This document shows, piece by piece, positions 34,482-43,837 of a stretch of DNA of 64,000 nt. Position 1 is the stretch's first letter. Every line of letters begins with the position of its first letter. A program made the translations under genes and the position numbers. This DNA is from MKSF01 sp037190225. GTDB taxonomy: Bacteria; Bacteroidota; Bacteroidia; Chitinophagales; Chitinophagaceae. The DNA lies in contig JBBCJL010000003.1 of the NCBI GenBank assembly GCA_037190225.1, positions 310,001-374,000 of the forward strand. The letters are read 5' to 3'. A model generated the notes under the pieces. The model worked only from the letters and a program-made list of their open reading frames with translations. It did no database searches and was not told where the DNA came from.

Positions 34482-36638
34482 TTACAGCTCATCCAGTATG
34501 AAGCCGGTCATCCGCTTATACAGTTGAAAACGGGTCATACCGCCTCCTATACCATGGTTGCCGTTAGGGTAATACTCGGAACGGAACTGCTTGTTATGCC
34601 TGATCAGCTGTTCGGTAAGCACCGCGGCGTTCTGGAAATGCACATTATCATCCGCCAGGCCATGGATCAGCAGGAAGCTGCCCTTCAGTCCCGCTGCCAT
34701 CTGCTCCGGCGCGTTCCTGTCATAGCCTTCCGGATTTTCGGCAGGCGTGCGCATATAGCGTTCCGTATAAATATTATCATAGAAGCGCCAGTTGGTGACC
34801 GGGGCCACTGCTATGGCAGCCTTAAATACCTCCGGGGCCTTGAATATGCAGGTGCTGCTCATGAACGCTCCGTAGCTCCATCCCCAGATGCCTATACGCG
34901 CCGCGTCCACATAAGGCAGCGTTCCCAGGTAGCGGGCCACAGCGATCTGGTCATCAGATTCCAGCTTTCCAAGCTGCAGGTAGGTCTTCTTTTTGAACTC
35001 CTCGCCCCTACCGCCGGTACCGGTGCCGTCCGCTACTACAATGATATAGCCCTGCTGCGCCAGGTACTGATGCCACATATAATGGTCCAGCTGGAACCTA
35101 TCAGCCACCTGCTGCGACCCGGGACCGCTGTACTGGTACATCAGCACAGGATATTTTTTATTTTCGCTGAAATCAGGCGGGATGATCATATAGGCATTCA
35201 GGGCCACGCCTTCATCATTGGGGATCTCCAGGAAGCGCAGCGTCCCGAGCGTCACCTGCTGCAGCTGCTGCTTAAGCTTGTCATTCTGTTCCAGCCAGCG
35301 AACGGTCTTCCCCTTCGCATCAATTAGCCTGAAAGTAGGCACTTCCGTAGCGGACTGGTGCTTTACCAGGAAATATTTATTGCCTGTAGCACTTACATTA
35401 TGCCAGCCTTTTTCTGACAGGACAGCACGCGGCTGCCCCCCGTTCATATGGACCGAGTATAGCTGCCGTTCTCTGGGTGAGCTGATGCCCGCCGTAAAAT
35501 ACACCCGGGATTGCTGCTCGTCTACGGCCACCAGCTCATCCAGGTCCCATTTACCGCCGGTAACGGCCTTCAGCTTCCGGGATCTCACATCATATATATA
35601 CAGGTGATTATAGCCGCCCGTTTCGGATGTCAGCAGTATCTTATTGCCTTCCTGTAAAAAATAGATATTATCGTGTATATCCACGTAGTATTTATTGGTT
35701 TCCCGGTACACTGTACGGGATGCGCCGCTCTGGGGATTGGCATACAGCAGCTCAAGCTCGTTCTGGTGCCTGTTCAGCCTGAAGATACAAAGGTCCCTGG
35801 TCCCTGCCCATCTGATGCGCGGAATGTACTGGTCCGTTTCGGTGCCCACATCCATTTTTTGCGTCAGGCCCTTTTCTACGTGGTAGGTATAAATATTGAC
35901 AATGGAATTATCCTCTCCTGCCTTGGGATATTTAAAGGTATAATCCGAGGGATAGTTCTGACCGCTGAAATAGTATTGCATGGTGAATTCCTTCACGCTG
36001 CTTTCGTCAAATTTGTAATACGCGATCCAGCTTCCGTCAGGAGACCATTCATAAGCCCGGGAGAAGCTGAACTCCTCCTCATACACCCAGTCGCAATTCC
36101 CGTTAATGATATGATTGAACCGGCCGTCATGCGTCACCTGTACCGTACTATTCTTAATAATGTCATAAACATACAGGTTGTTTTCAAATACATAAGCCAC
36201 CTTATCGCCTCCGGGGCTGAATTCAGGGTGCAATACTTTTTTACCACCGTGCAACTGAACGGCAGCGCCGTCTGACAGGCGGACCACGCTGGTATTGTAT
36301 AGTATGGAACGACGATAAATGGCCTGCGGGTTGCTAAAGGTCAGGATATAGGAATTGTGGCTGTTAAGCGTATAGCCGGCCAGCTGTTCCGAAGTATCCT
36401 TATGTATATACAGCCGCTCCTTATGCGCGCCTGTTTTCAGATCGTAGCGGTTCACTTCCTGCCGGCCTTCCGCCCTGTCGATCTTCAGGTAATGCTGTCC
36501 GTCTTCCGTTACATTAAAGCCGGGAACATTTTTAACACCGTACTTCCCGTTAATGAAGATATCCTCCAGGGTGAGCTGCTGTGCTGTTACTGTAGCAGGT
36601 AAAAGCGTGATACATACATATAAAAGGACAGACCTCAT
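34482..36638 (-). CDS. S9B dipeptidyl peptidase IV
   Basis: 718 residues. SPI signal (ending TVTAQQ), an eight-bladed propeller over about 60-470 including NGNCDWVYEEEFSFSRAYEWSPDG with the Glu-Glu pair that binds the peptide N-terminus, then the alpha/beta hydrolase domain. Catalytic triad: Ser about 588 in GWSYGAF, Asp about 664 in GLADDNVH, His about 695 in NGNHGIG. It removes X-Pro or X-Ala dipeptides from peptides in the periplasm. First gene of a two-gene operon with the Omp85-like protein. Confidence 0.93.
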   Translation of the reverse strand: MRSVLLYVCITLLPATVTAQQLTLEDIFINGKYGVKNVPGFNVTEDGQHYLKIDRAEGRQEVNRYDLKTGAHKERLYIHKDTSEQLAGYTLNSHNSYILTFSNPQAIYRRSILYNTSVVRLSDGAAVQLHGGKKVLHPEFSPGGDKVAYVFENNLYVYDIIKNSTVQVTHDGRFNHIINGNCDWVYEEEFSFSRAYEWSPDGSWIAYYKFDESSVKEFTMQYYFSGQNYPSDYTFKYPKAGEDNSIVNIYTYHVEKGLTQKMDVGTETDQYIPRIRWAGTRDLCIFRLNRHQNELELLYANPQSGASRTVYRETNKYYVDIHDNIYFLQEGNKILLTSETGGYNHLYIYDVRSRKLKAVTGGKWDLDELVAVDEQQSRVYFTAGISSPRERQLYSVHMNGGQPRAVLSEKGWHNVSATGNKYFLVKHQSATEVPTFRLIDAKGKTVRWLEQNDKLKQQLQQVTLGTLRFLEIPNDEGVALNAYMIIPPDFSENKKYPVLMYQYSGPGSQQVADRFQLDHYMWHQYLAQQGYIIVVADGTGTGGRGEEFKKKTYLQLGKLESDDQIAVARYLGTLPYVDAARIGIWGWSYGAFMSSTCIFKAPEVFKAAIAVAPVTNWRFYDNIYTERYMRTPAENPEGYDRNAPEQMAAGLKGSFLLIHGLADDNVHFQNAAVLTEQLIRHNKQFRSEYYPNGNHGIGGGMTRFQLYKRMTGFILDEL

Positions 36639-36733
36639 AGTCGTATAAAAGTTTTGATATAACCACGAAGTTAATTAAACTGCCCAATATTTTATAACAG
36701 ATAAATTAAGATGCGATTAACCCCTCAAAAATG

Positions 36734-36741
36734 TATTTTTG
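36734..36741 (+). promoter_or_regulatory. Probable -7 element TATTTTTG for bshC
   Basis: Exact TAnnTTTG match 24 bases before the ATG at 36765. It makes the upstream in-frame ATG at 36711 unlikely as a start because that lies before the transcript. Confidence 0.5.
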
Positions 36742-36764
36742 TAACAAACATAAACAGCACGAGT

Positions 36765-38375
36765 ATGCAAGAGGCGGAATGTAAGTGTCAGGCCAGCTAT
36801 ATACCATTACAGGACACCGGATTCTTTTCCAGGCTGGTACTGGATTATATCGGGCAGTCTCCTTCCCTGAGACCTTTCTACGAATTTAAGCCGGACCCCG
36901 AAGGCATGCAACAGGCCATAGAGCAGCGGAAAAAGTACCCGGTTGACAGACACAGCCTCGTTAAAGCCTTAAAAGAGCAATACAGCGTATCAGCACAAAT
37001 ACCTGCCGTGGAACGCAATATCCAACTGCTGCAGGATGAAAATACCTTTACCATCTGTACCGCGCACCAGCCTAACCTCGCGACCGGCTATGCCTATTTC
37101 ATCTATAAGATCATGCATGCCATAGTGCTGGCGGCACATCTCGGCAAACAACATCCCCGTTATAATTTTGTTCCTGTATATTACATCGGCTCGGAAGATG
37201 ATGATATAGAGGAGCTGGGCTTTTTCCGGTATAATGACCATTCCTTCAGGTGGCGCACGCCCCAGACAGGCGCCGTAGGCAGCATGCGTACGGAGGAGCT
37301 GACCAACCTGTTCCAGGACTTTTTCAGGATACTGGGCCCTACCAATGAGCATACGGAATATTTAAAGGAGCTGCTGACGAATGCCTACCTCGGGCATAAC
37401 ACTATCAGCGAAGCCACACGCTACCTGGTACATACCTTAATGGGTAAGTACGGTATCGTTGTGATAGACCCGCAGGACAGCACCTTAAAAAAGGCTTTTG
37501 CGCCGATAGTTATCCGGGAATTATGCAACCCGGCAGCCCACCGGCTGGTCCAGGAGACCAATCTGCAGCTGCAACCGGATTACAGCACACAGGCCTTTGT
37601 AAGGCCCATTAATTTCTTTTACCTGAACGAAGGTATCAGGCAGCGTATAGAGATGCAGGAGGGTATATGGAAAGTGGTCGGCACCGATATCACCTGGACC
37701 GAAGAGCAGCTCCGGCATACGGTCCATGAGCACCCCGAATACTTCAGTCCCAATGTCATTCTGCGGGGATTGTACCAGGAAAGCATCCTGCCCAATGTTG
37801 CCTTTATCGGCGGGGGCAGCGAGCTGGCCTACTGGATGCAGCTAAGATCAGTGTTTGAACATTATAAGATATTTTACCCGACCCTTGTACTCAGGCAAAG
37901 CGTGCAGTTCATCAGCGCTTACCAGCAGGACATCATCAATAAGCTGCATTTTTCAACCCGTGATGTCTTCCGGCCGGCCGAACAGCTGGTCAGGGACCGT
38001 ATCAGCCAGCTTTCCCAGCACGACCTGAAAGCGGACGGGGAATGGCATACGATCGTACAGGCGCTTCAGAGCATAAAGGCCAAGGCCGCCAGGGTGGACA
38101 AGTCCCTGGAACGCAGTGTCGAGGCTGCCCTTAAGAAGATGCAGTACCAGGTAGGGGTTGTGGAAAGAAAGATCTATAAGGCAGAGAAAAAGAACTTAAG
38201 CACAGAAATAGACAGGATCTATAAGATGAAGGCAATGCTGTTTCCCGGCAATCATTCCCTGCAGGAACGCTATTATACCTTCATGCAGGAGTACGTCCAT
38301 ATGGGGGACCGCTATTTTGAGTGCCTGGAAAAGACGATACTGCCATTCGGAGACCAGTTCCTTATCATCCATTAA
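36765..38375 (+). CDS. bshC: Putative cysteine ligase BshC (bacillithiol synthesis)
   Basis: 536 residues, close to the family norm. It shows the BshC core: TICTAHQPNLATGYAYFIYK with the nucleotide-binding HQP, VPVYYIGSEDDDIEEL, FIGGGSELAYWMQL, and a C-terminal coiled coil (about 430-500). BshC adds cysteine to glucosamine-malate in the last step of bacillithiol, the main low-molecular-weight thiol of many Bacteroidota and Firmicutes. Start chosen at MQEAECKCQ because of the promoter. bshA and bshB are not in the window. Confidence 0.9.
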   Translation: MQEAECKCQASYIPLQDTGFFSRLVLDYIGQSPSLRPFYEFKPDPEGMQQAIEQRKKYPVDRHSLVKALKEQYSVSAQIPAVERNIQLLQDENTFTICTAHQPNLATGYAYFIYKIMHAIVLAAHLGKQHPRYNFVPVYYIGSEDDDIEELGFFRYNDHSFRWRTPQTGAVGSMRTEELTNLFQDFFRILGPTNEHTEYLKELLTNAYLGHNTISEATRYLVHTLMGKYGIVVIDPQDSTLKKAFAPIVIRELCNPAAHRLVQETNLQLQPDYSTQAFVRPINFFYLNEGIRQRIEMQEGIWKVVGTDITWTEEQLRHTVHEHPEYFSPNVILRGLYQESILPNVAFIGGGSELAYWMQLRSVFEHYKIFYPTLVLRQSVQFISAYQQDIINKLHFSTRDVFRPAEQLVRDRISQLSQHDLKADGEWHTIVQALQSIKAKAARVDKSLERSVEAALKKMQYQVGVVERKIYKAEKKNLSTEIDRIYKMKAMLFPGNHSLQERYYTFMQEYVHMGDRYFECLEKTILPFGDQFLIIH

Positions 38376-38488
38376 TTTTAATGACTATCTGCTTACAGGC
38401 AACAACTTGTCATTACAGATATGCTTCACTGAAAAGTACGCGCTCCATGAGTCAGGGAGCGTTTTCGCCGCCAATATATCCCATAGCG

Positions 38489-38590
38489 GGCCAGGTCATT
38501 CCGAACGGATGTGAGGAATCTTTATCCTGCTTTTTTGCAGCCGATCCCTGCAGCTTTCGTCTGCCGGCTTCGTTGCTTACCTGTTAGATA
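38489..38590 (-). repeat. Dispersed intergenic repeat, copy 2
   Basis: On the minus strand it reads AGGTAAGCAAC-AAGCC, an inner variable part, then GATTCCTCACATCCGTTCGG and AATGACC. It aligns with the first about 90 bases of copy 3 at 59550-59640. The core GTCATTCCGAACGGATGTGA is like a repeat seen in many Bacteroidota genomes. Confidence 0.75.
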
Positions 38591-38627
38591 GTCGGCTTAA
38601 ATTTCATTAAGTGTAATATACCGGAAT

Positions 38628-38670
38628 ACTTAAAAGGCCTGCTTCCGTAAAGGAAGCAGGCCTTTTAAGT
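38628..38670. terminator. Bidirectional terminator, 19-base perfect arms
   Basis: Arms 38628-38646 and 38652-38670 (core AAAAGGCCTGCTTCC) around GTAAA, between convergent bshC and the T9SS cargo gene. A and T ends serve both strands. Confidence 0.85.
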
Positions 38671-38704
38671 ATAGGATATAATTAAATATCGATGTCAGGC
38701 GATT

Positions 38705-40600
38705 TTATCTCATCAGGGAAACCGTTTCTTTTTTGGTATAGTTGGCACCATCGTCACAGGAATAGATGATATGATACATATACACACCTGTCGGAGCCGG
38801 CTTACCGCTAAGGTAAGTACCGTTCCAGGCCGGCGCTGCACTATTGCTGCTGTACACTAAGGTGCCGAACCGGTCAAATACCTCGAAGGTCACCACCACC
38901 TGGCCGGGGTTGATAACCGGCCTGAATTCATCATTGATACCGTCACCATTAGGAGTGAACGCGTTCGGGATGAATACATCACAGCAGGGTTCCGCCTTTA
39001 CGGTAAAGCTGGTCTTGGTAAAGCAGCCGTATTGATTACGCACTGTCAGCTCCACATCGGTAAGCGGATCTCTGAATACGCCTTTTACCACACTGCCGTA
39101 CAGGTTGTAGTTATAGGGCCTGAAAGGCTTATCAGGCCACCAGGTATATTCATAATTATCATCATGATACGCAGTGATGGTAACGGTATCGTGCGTACAC
39201 CTGATATCTCCTTCGCCGATGGCTTCAATTTGAGCAACAGGATTAGGACGTATCATAACGGTGACGATCATAGACCTGGATTTACATCCTTTATCAGTAA
39301 TGATTTCCACGTAATATTCCCCTGCTTCAGTCACTACAAGCTCATACACGCCGTTGGGTGAGTTCCCCTCGGTATATACCGGCTGCCCGTCCTTGTACCA
39401 TTGATAGGTATAGTTAGGCCTGGGATTCGCTACGGTTATTTTTTTGGAAAGCCCTTCACAGATCTCCAGGAACATATCCGTGCTCAGGGTGGCGTCAGGC
39501 AGCTCATTTACTTTCAGGTTAAGGGTCAGCACGCTGTCACATCCCAGGGCTGTTTTGAGATCATACTTGTAGCTGCCTGTAGCATAAAGGATATCTCCCA
39601 TATAGGAATAGGTTTCTCCGGCACAGATCTCTACATTGGTAGAGCCCGCATAGTTCAGGTATTCTATATAGGCGGTATCATAGAATGCAAAGGTATCATT
39701 GGAATAGCAGACGCCATCACCATAATATTTACATACATAGTAACTGATATTGCCGTCCGGCACTACAGCTATTGTCTGTCCTATACCGATAGGGTTGACG
39801 GTATCGCCTTCCGCATACCAGAACAACCTGTTGGTATCAGGGAAAGTAATTACAGGAACAGGCTGATAAGGGATGGAATCATAAGTGTAGGAACCGGCGC
39901 CGTTCGGTGTGAACCTGTAGGTCTTGTTAGCCTCCGCCCACTGTACGTTAGGCACATTCTTTCCGGGGATCAGCACTTCCGTAAGTACGCTTCTCAGCCC
40001 TACGATACCTGTACCGCCCTGCCAGGTACACCCGGAAGGCTTATCAATAATATGGATATCAATGATATTGGAACCTTCATACAGCACAGCCTGGGTAGTG
40101 CTCAGCATACTAACGCAACTGAACAAGGGCATTCTGCAGAATTGCACTACAAAAACCCTTCTGCCCGGGCTCCCGAAAGTAATATAGCTCATCTGGGTGG
40201 CAGTAGCGGCGGTAGGCAAAATATCCTGGAAGGGAAACATAATAACACTATTAAGTTGCCCGTTACCTACTGCAGTAGTGTACACATAGGAGCTGCCCTG
40301 GCTGGCATTCGCCAGGTCGAACGAAATAAAGTTATTGGCGGAGATGACACATTGATTATAAGTATTGCCAAAGAAATCAAAATTGAAACCTATGTTGATA
40401 ACAGGACCAAAAACATCATCATTCACTATATTGCCTCCGAAGCCGGACACGACATTAGCTCTTAGATTAACAGTCTGGGTAGGGCAGGTTTGATTTACTT
40501 TAGGGGATACACTTATCTGAGCCAGGCCCTTTGGGAGCCCCAAAGACCAGAAACACACCAGCGCTAAACACATTTTAGTAATAGTAATATTCACCTTCAT
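38705..40600 (-). CDS. Secreted T9SS type B (gliding-motility-like) cargo protein
   Basis: 631 residues. SPI signal near the start (LGLPKGLAQ), then a nidogen-like N-terminal region (about 60-230), Ig/PKD-like beta domains with GTYSYM-type and CKSRSM patterns, and a C-terminal CHU_C / type B sorting domain: FIPNAFTPNGDGINDEF followed by VFDRFGTLVY and PTGVYMYHI. The last domain directs export across the outer membrane by the type IX system. It probably sits at the cell surface as an adhesin. No enzymatic domain was seen. Confidence 0.88.
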   Translation of the reverse strand: MKVNITITKMCLALVCFWSLGLPKGLAQISVSPKVNQTCPTQTVNLRANVVSGFGGNIVNDDVFGPVINIGFNFDFFGNTYNQCVISANNFISFDLANASQGSSYVYTTAVGNGQLNSVIMFPFQDILPTAATATQMSYITFGSPGRRVFVVQFCRMPLFSCVSMLSTTQAVLYEGSNIIDIHIIDKPSGCTWQGGTGIVGLRSVLTEVLIPGKNVPNVQWAEANKTYRFTPNGAGSYTYDSIPYQPVPVITFPDTNRLFWYAEGDTVNPIGIGQTIAVVPDGNISYYVCKYYGDGVCYSNDTFAFYDTAYIEYLNYAGSTNVEICAGETYSYMGDILYATGSYKYDLKTALGCDSVLTLNLKVNELPDATLSTDMFLEICEGLSKKITVANPRPNYTYQWYKDGQPVYTEGNSPNGVYELVVTEAGEYYVEIITDKGCKSRSMIVTVMIRPNPVAQIEAIGEGDIRCTHDTVTITAYHDDNYEYTWWPDKPFRPYNYNLYGSVVKGVFRDPLTDVELTVRNQYGCFTKTSFTVKAEPCCDVFIPNAFTPNGDGINDEFRPVINPGQVVVTFEVFDRFGTLVYSSNSAAPAWNGTYLSGKPAPTGVYMYHIIYSCDDGANYTKKETVSLMR

Positions 40601-40751
40601 ATATCAAAAATCTTTTATCAAAGTTAATTTTTTTTCTTCAAAAGCCTAAAGTTCTCCGGTTTTTTATATATTTTTTAAGTACTGTGCATAAAAAAAAGTG
40701 TTATCTCTCTGAATAAGTAGTAATTTGCAGAACTTAAAGAAAATATGTAAT

Positions 40752-41498
40752 ATGGTGATTACAAACTTTTTAGAACATGTGGGAAAATTTTCTTCCATGC
40801 TGGTCAGAATGTTTTCCAAGCCGGAAAATAAGAAAGTCTACTGGAAAGAGCTGATGCACCAGAGCAATGACATCGGGATACGCTCGCTGCCCATCATATC
40901 CATCATATCCGTTTTTCTGGGCGCGGTAATGACCGTGATGACCGCCTATCAGCTGGTCAGTCCCCTGATAGAGAAATATGTTATGGCGCAGGTGGTAAGA
41001 GATTCGGTAATACTGGAGCTGTCCCCTACCATCAACTCCATAGTGCTGGCGGGCGTGGTGGGCTCCAAAATAGCCTCGGAGCTGGGTAATATGAGGGTCA
41101 GCGAGCAGATAGACGCGCTGGAGATCATGGGCATCAATACCAAATCCTACCTTGTTTTTCCCAAGATAATGTCGGCCTTCATCATGGTACCGCTCCTGAT
41201 CATCCTTTCTATCTTCCTGAGCCTTTTCGGGGGCTATATCACCGTGATGTTCACCAGCATCATGTCCACGGAACAATACCTGTACGGGCTGGAAGAAGGA
41301 TTTGTAGAGTTCAATATCCTGGTAGCGCTTGTAAAATCCTTTGTGTATGCCTTCCTCATCTCCTCTATTTCCTCCTATTACGGCTATCACGTAAAGGGCG
41401 GCGCCCTGGAGATAGGACGCGCTTCCACCACGGCAGTGGTGGTGACCTGCATTATGATCCTGCTGGCGGATTACATTATTACGATGCTGATGCTCTAA
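40752..41498 (+). CDS. mlaE: MlaE-family ABC permease
   Basis: 248 residues from the ATG at 40752 (the frame is open to a TTG at 40725). About five or six membrane helices. MlaE-family features include the amphipathic N-terminal helix, the QL...EKYVMAQVVRDSVILELSP region, AGVVGSKIASELGNMRVSEQIDALE and SYLVFPKIMSAF. It is the membrane part of a lipid-transport ABC system that keeps outer-membrane asymmetry. The ATPase (MlaF) and the MCE protein (MlaD) usually follow; here the next gene is an unrelated barrel protein, so the partners must be elsewhere. Confidence 0.88.
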   Translation: MVITNFLEHVGKFSSMLVRMFSKPENKKVYWKELMHQSNDIGIRSLPIISIISVFLGAVMTVMTAYQLVSPLIEKYVMAQVVRDSVILELSPTINSIVLAGVVGSKIASELGNMRVSEQIDALEIMGINTKSYLVFPKIMSAFIMVPLLIILSIFLSLFGGYITVMFTSIMSTEQYLYGLEEGFVEFNILVALVKSFVYAFLISSISSYYGYHVKGGALEIGRASTTAVVVTCIMILLADYIITMLML

Positions 41499-41533
41499 CG
41501 GTAACAATTTATTAAAAAAAAGTCAAAGAAACT

Positions 41534-41563
41534 TTTGTTTTTCAAATTCAAAATTTATATTTG
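41534..41563 (+). promoter_or_regulatory. Textbook Bacteroidota promoter
   Basis: TTTG (41534-41537), an 18-base spacer, then TATATTTG (41556-41563), about 85 bases before the barrel gene start. Confidence 0.75.
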
Positions 41564-41647
41564 TACCTAATTGGGGCAATATTGTGTTGTCTTTTCAGAC
41601 GAGCTTCAATTCGGAAAGCTTATTGATAATTAATAAAATCAGTTGTT

Positions 41648-42526
41648 TTGAAAAAATTTATATTATCAATTTTGTGCATTTTGCCTTTAAGTGTTTTTGC
41701 ACAAAAACATCACGAAATCGGACTTTCCCTGGGAATGGCCAACTATTTCGGAGATATCCAGACCAACCCTGTACCCTGGAGCGTGAACAATGCAAGTACC
41801 TACAGACCTACCATAGGCCTGACGTATAAATATTTCGTGAACCCCAATATCGGTTTCCGGTTTGGCGCCACTTACGCACGTATCACCGGCGCGGACAGCC
41901 TTTCCGATGTCAGGGCCAACCAGCTCAGGAATTTAAGTTTTTCCAATAATATATTCGAGATCCACGGGGGTATTGAGATCAACTTCCTGCCTATAGATAT
42001 GGAGCGCTTCAAATTCACGCCTTATATCTTTGCCGGCATCGGTGGATTCTACTCCAGCCCTTTCGCCCTGGATGACAAAGGCGAGAAAGTGAAATTACGC
42101 ACCCTGGGCACTGAAGGACAGGGCATGCCTCAATATCCTGACAGGAAATTCTATCCTGTGATCAACGCGTCCTTTCCTATAGGCGGCGGGTTCAAATGCA
42201 TGGTGGGCAATACTATGATGATCGCCACGGAAGTTGGGCTGCGCTATACATCCACAGATTACCTGGATGACGTGAGCAGAAGCTATGTCAACCTGGACTC
42301 CCTGGAACTGTACAGGGGCAAAAAAGCTGTTGAAATGGCCTACAGGGGCAACAGGCAGCTGGACTGGGACGGTAACTATCCCAACTATGGTTTCCAGAGA
42401 GGCAATATGACCAGCAATGACTGGTTCTGGACCGTAAGCGTGAGTGTCGGTATTTACTTTGACGCTTTCGGAAATATCAAGGAATACATCCAGACCAGGT
42501 GTCCGAGGGTATTCAGCAGACGATAA
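41648..42526 (+). CDS. DUF6089-type outer-membrane beta-barrel protein, TTG start
   Basis: 292 residues. It begins with TTG followed by KKFILSILCILPLSVFAQ, a perfect SPI signal ending at FAQ, so the TTG is very probably the real start. The rest is amphipathic strands with many Y, G and F (EIGLSLGMANYFGDIQ, GFRFGATYARITGADS, WFWTVSVSVGIYFDAFG), the pattern of Bacteroidota DUF6089/porin-like barrels. Function unknown; presumed structural or porin-like. Terminated by the hairpin at 42544. Confidence 0.82.
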   Translation: MKKFILSILCILPLSVFAQKHHEIGLSLGMANYFGDIQTNPVPWSVNNASTYRPTIGLTYKYFVNPNIGFRFGATYARITGADSLSDVRANQLRNLSFSNNIFEIHGGIEINFLPIDMERFKFTPYIFAGIGGFYSSPFALDDKGEKVKLRTLGTEGQGMPQYPDRKFYPVINASFPIGGGFKCMVGNTMMIATEVGLRYTSTDYLDDVSRSYVNLDSLELYRGKKAVEMAYRGNRQLDWDGNYPNYGFQRGNMTSNDWFWTVSVSVGIYFDAFGNIKEYIQTRCPRVFSRR

Positions 42527-42543
42527 GCATACTGTTTTAACAT

Positions 42544-42585
42544 AAAAAGATCAGGAGCCTGAAAATTCAGGCTCCTGATCTTTTT
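42544..42585 (+). terminator. Intrinsic terminator, 20-base perfect arms
   Basis: Arms 42544-42563 and 42566-42585 (core GATCAGGAGCCTGAA) with a T-run after the plus-strand arm. Ends the barrel transcript. Confidence 0.85.
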
Positions 42586-42753
42586 TATTAAGGACATTAC
42601 TCTTAGTTTCCCCTGTTGCCGGTATGCTTCACCAGCAACCTCTATACCGGCAGACCTGCTCCGGGTCTGCAATATCAGATGCGCCAAGGTATCAAGGCAT
42701 GCCTAATAAAGATTATCCCGGATGACTCCGCTATGCAATACGGCCTCCTGCGG

Positions 42754-43026
42754 CTATCGCTTCCTGCCGCTCAGCAGCTGAAAGATGATAAGCAATATGA
42801 TAGCGCCCCCGGTTGCGAGCAATATGCTTTTGAAATTGAACTCGTCAATGCCTCCCCATCCCAGGTTGGTACCTATCACACCACCTATGGCAGCCCCTAT
42901 AATGCCTATAAGCATGGTAGTGATGCACCCCGAAGTATCCTTGGTGCCACCGCCGCCGGGGGTGATGAATTTAGCAAGCGCCCCGGCTATCAGCCCGAGC
43001 AGTATCCAAGATAATAAGCCTGTCAT
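42754..43026 (-). CDS. GlsB/YeaQ/YmgE-family stress-response membrane protein
   Basis: 90 residues with three hydrophobic segments: LLSWILLGLIAGALAKFITP, GCITTMLIGIIGAAIGGVIG and ILLATGGAIILLIIFQLL. The GLIAGALA / GIIGAAIGG glycine pattern is diagnostic of this family (also called transglycosylase-associated). Members are inner-membrane proteins induced by acid or general stress; the biochemical role is unknown. Single gene. Confidence 0.9.
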   Translation of the reverse strand: MTGLLSWILLGLIAGALAKFITPGGGGTKDTSGCITTMLIGIIGAAIGGVIGTNLGWGGIDEFNFKSILLATGGAIILLIIFQLLSGRKR

Positions 43027-43140
43027 AAGATATAATTTTTAGAAGATCCATGCAATCCATCATAAACAACCACACAACCCAAAAGTTGAATCCACACCTG
43101 TTTATACACAGCTCTTAAAGTATCCTGTCTGAAATGTAAA

Positions 43141-43182
43141 CAACCCTGTCCTATTGAACTGATCCGAATATTGACAGGGTTG
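43141..43182 (-). terminator. Hairpin past the PRTase gene
   Basis: Arms CAACCCTGTC (43141-43150) and GACAGGGTTG (43173-43182) with a 22-base loop. On the minus strand it is followed by TTTACATTT. A second inverted repeat, GTCACAT/ATGTGAC (43196-43222), lies between it and the stop. Confidence 0.5.
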
Positions 43183-43250
43183 TTGCTCCATTCCTGTCAC
43201 ATTTCGGCAGGCTGCATGTGACAATACAGGAGACTTTTCAGATATCTTCC

Positions 43251-43745
43251 TTATTCCAGGTGGGCGCTGGTAAGGCGCTCTCCGTCATAGTTCACAAATA
43301 TCATATCCTGGATCGTAGTGGCAACGGCATAGCCTACAATATCCGGGATCACGGGGTAATTTTTATGCTCCCTGTCCACCAGAACGGCGATCAGGAGCTT
43401 CTTGGGTATAAATTCCAGTATAGGCTTCAGGCTGTACATCAGTGTTTTCCCGGAATTGGCCACATCATCTATCAATACCACGCTTTTGTGATTAAGATCT
43501 CCTGCTACCGTGATCGGGGCCGACAAGGGAGCTCTTTTATCCAGTGCCAGCTCGGAATAACGGATGCGCAGCGGGCTGATAGTTTCCAGGATATTTTTCA
43601 AAGCCCTGGCAATCACCACACCGCCACCGCTGATACCGATCATTTCAATCTCCGTTTCATCGCTGTTATGCTCCCAGATCTGGTAAGCCATACGCCTGAG
43701 CTTCTGGGCTATCTGATCTTCATTAAGGATGACTACTTTTTCCAT
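43251..43745 (-). CDS. Phosphoribosyltransferase (PyrR/ComF-like fold)
   Basis: 164 residues. The PRPP-binding signature KSVVLIDDVANSGKTL is complete, preceded by MIGISGGGVVIARALKNIL and a flexible loop DKRAPL. This fits type I PRTases; the length and N-terminus (EDQIAQKLRRMAYQIWE) are closest to the PyrR/uracil-hypoxanthine group. The base used cannot be read. A TATATTTG -7 match lies on the minus strand at 43769-43776, back to back with the promoter of the hydrolase operon. Confidence 0.85.
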   Translation of the reverse strand: MEKVVILNEDQIAQKLRRMAYQIWEHNSDETEIEMIGISGGGVVIARALKNILETISPLRIRYSELALDKRAPLSAPITVAGDLNHKSVVLIDDVANSGKTLMYSLKPILEFIPKKLLIAVLVDREHKNYPVIPDIVGYAVATTIQDMIFVNYDGERLTSAHLE

Positions 43746-43789
43746 TATGTACGCTGAATTGTCAACTGCAAATATACAGTTATCTGCTA

Positions 43790-43817
43790 TTGTTTCTTTT
43801 ATTTTTCAGTAGTTTTG
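43790..43817 (+). promoter_or_regulatory. Promoter of the hydrolase-aroK operon
   Basis: TTG (43790-43792), a 17-base spacer, then TAGTTTTG (43810-43817). About 20 bases before the ATG at 43838. Divergent from the PRTase promoter. Confidence 0.6.
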
Positions 43818-43837
43818 TACAGCACCATTCCTGCGAC

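Larger units (their letters stand above)
38376..38704. other. Intergenic region of 329 bases between convergent genes
   Basis: No gene. It holds repeat copy 2 in inverted orientation (38489-38590) and a bidirectional terminator (38628-38670). Short frames on the plus strand run through the repeat and are not believed. Confidence 0.6.

Noticed and set aside
38317..38587. Two plus-strand frames of 65 and 88 codons
   Set aside because: They start inside bshC and continue through repeat copy 2.
42601..42753. Possible further copy of the dispersed repeat
   Set aside because: Only GGATGACTCC-like fragments match; shared blocks and order are missing.
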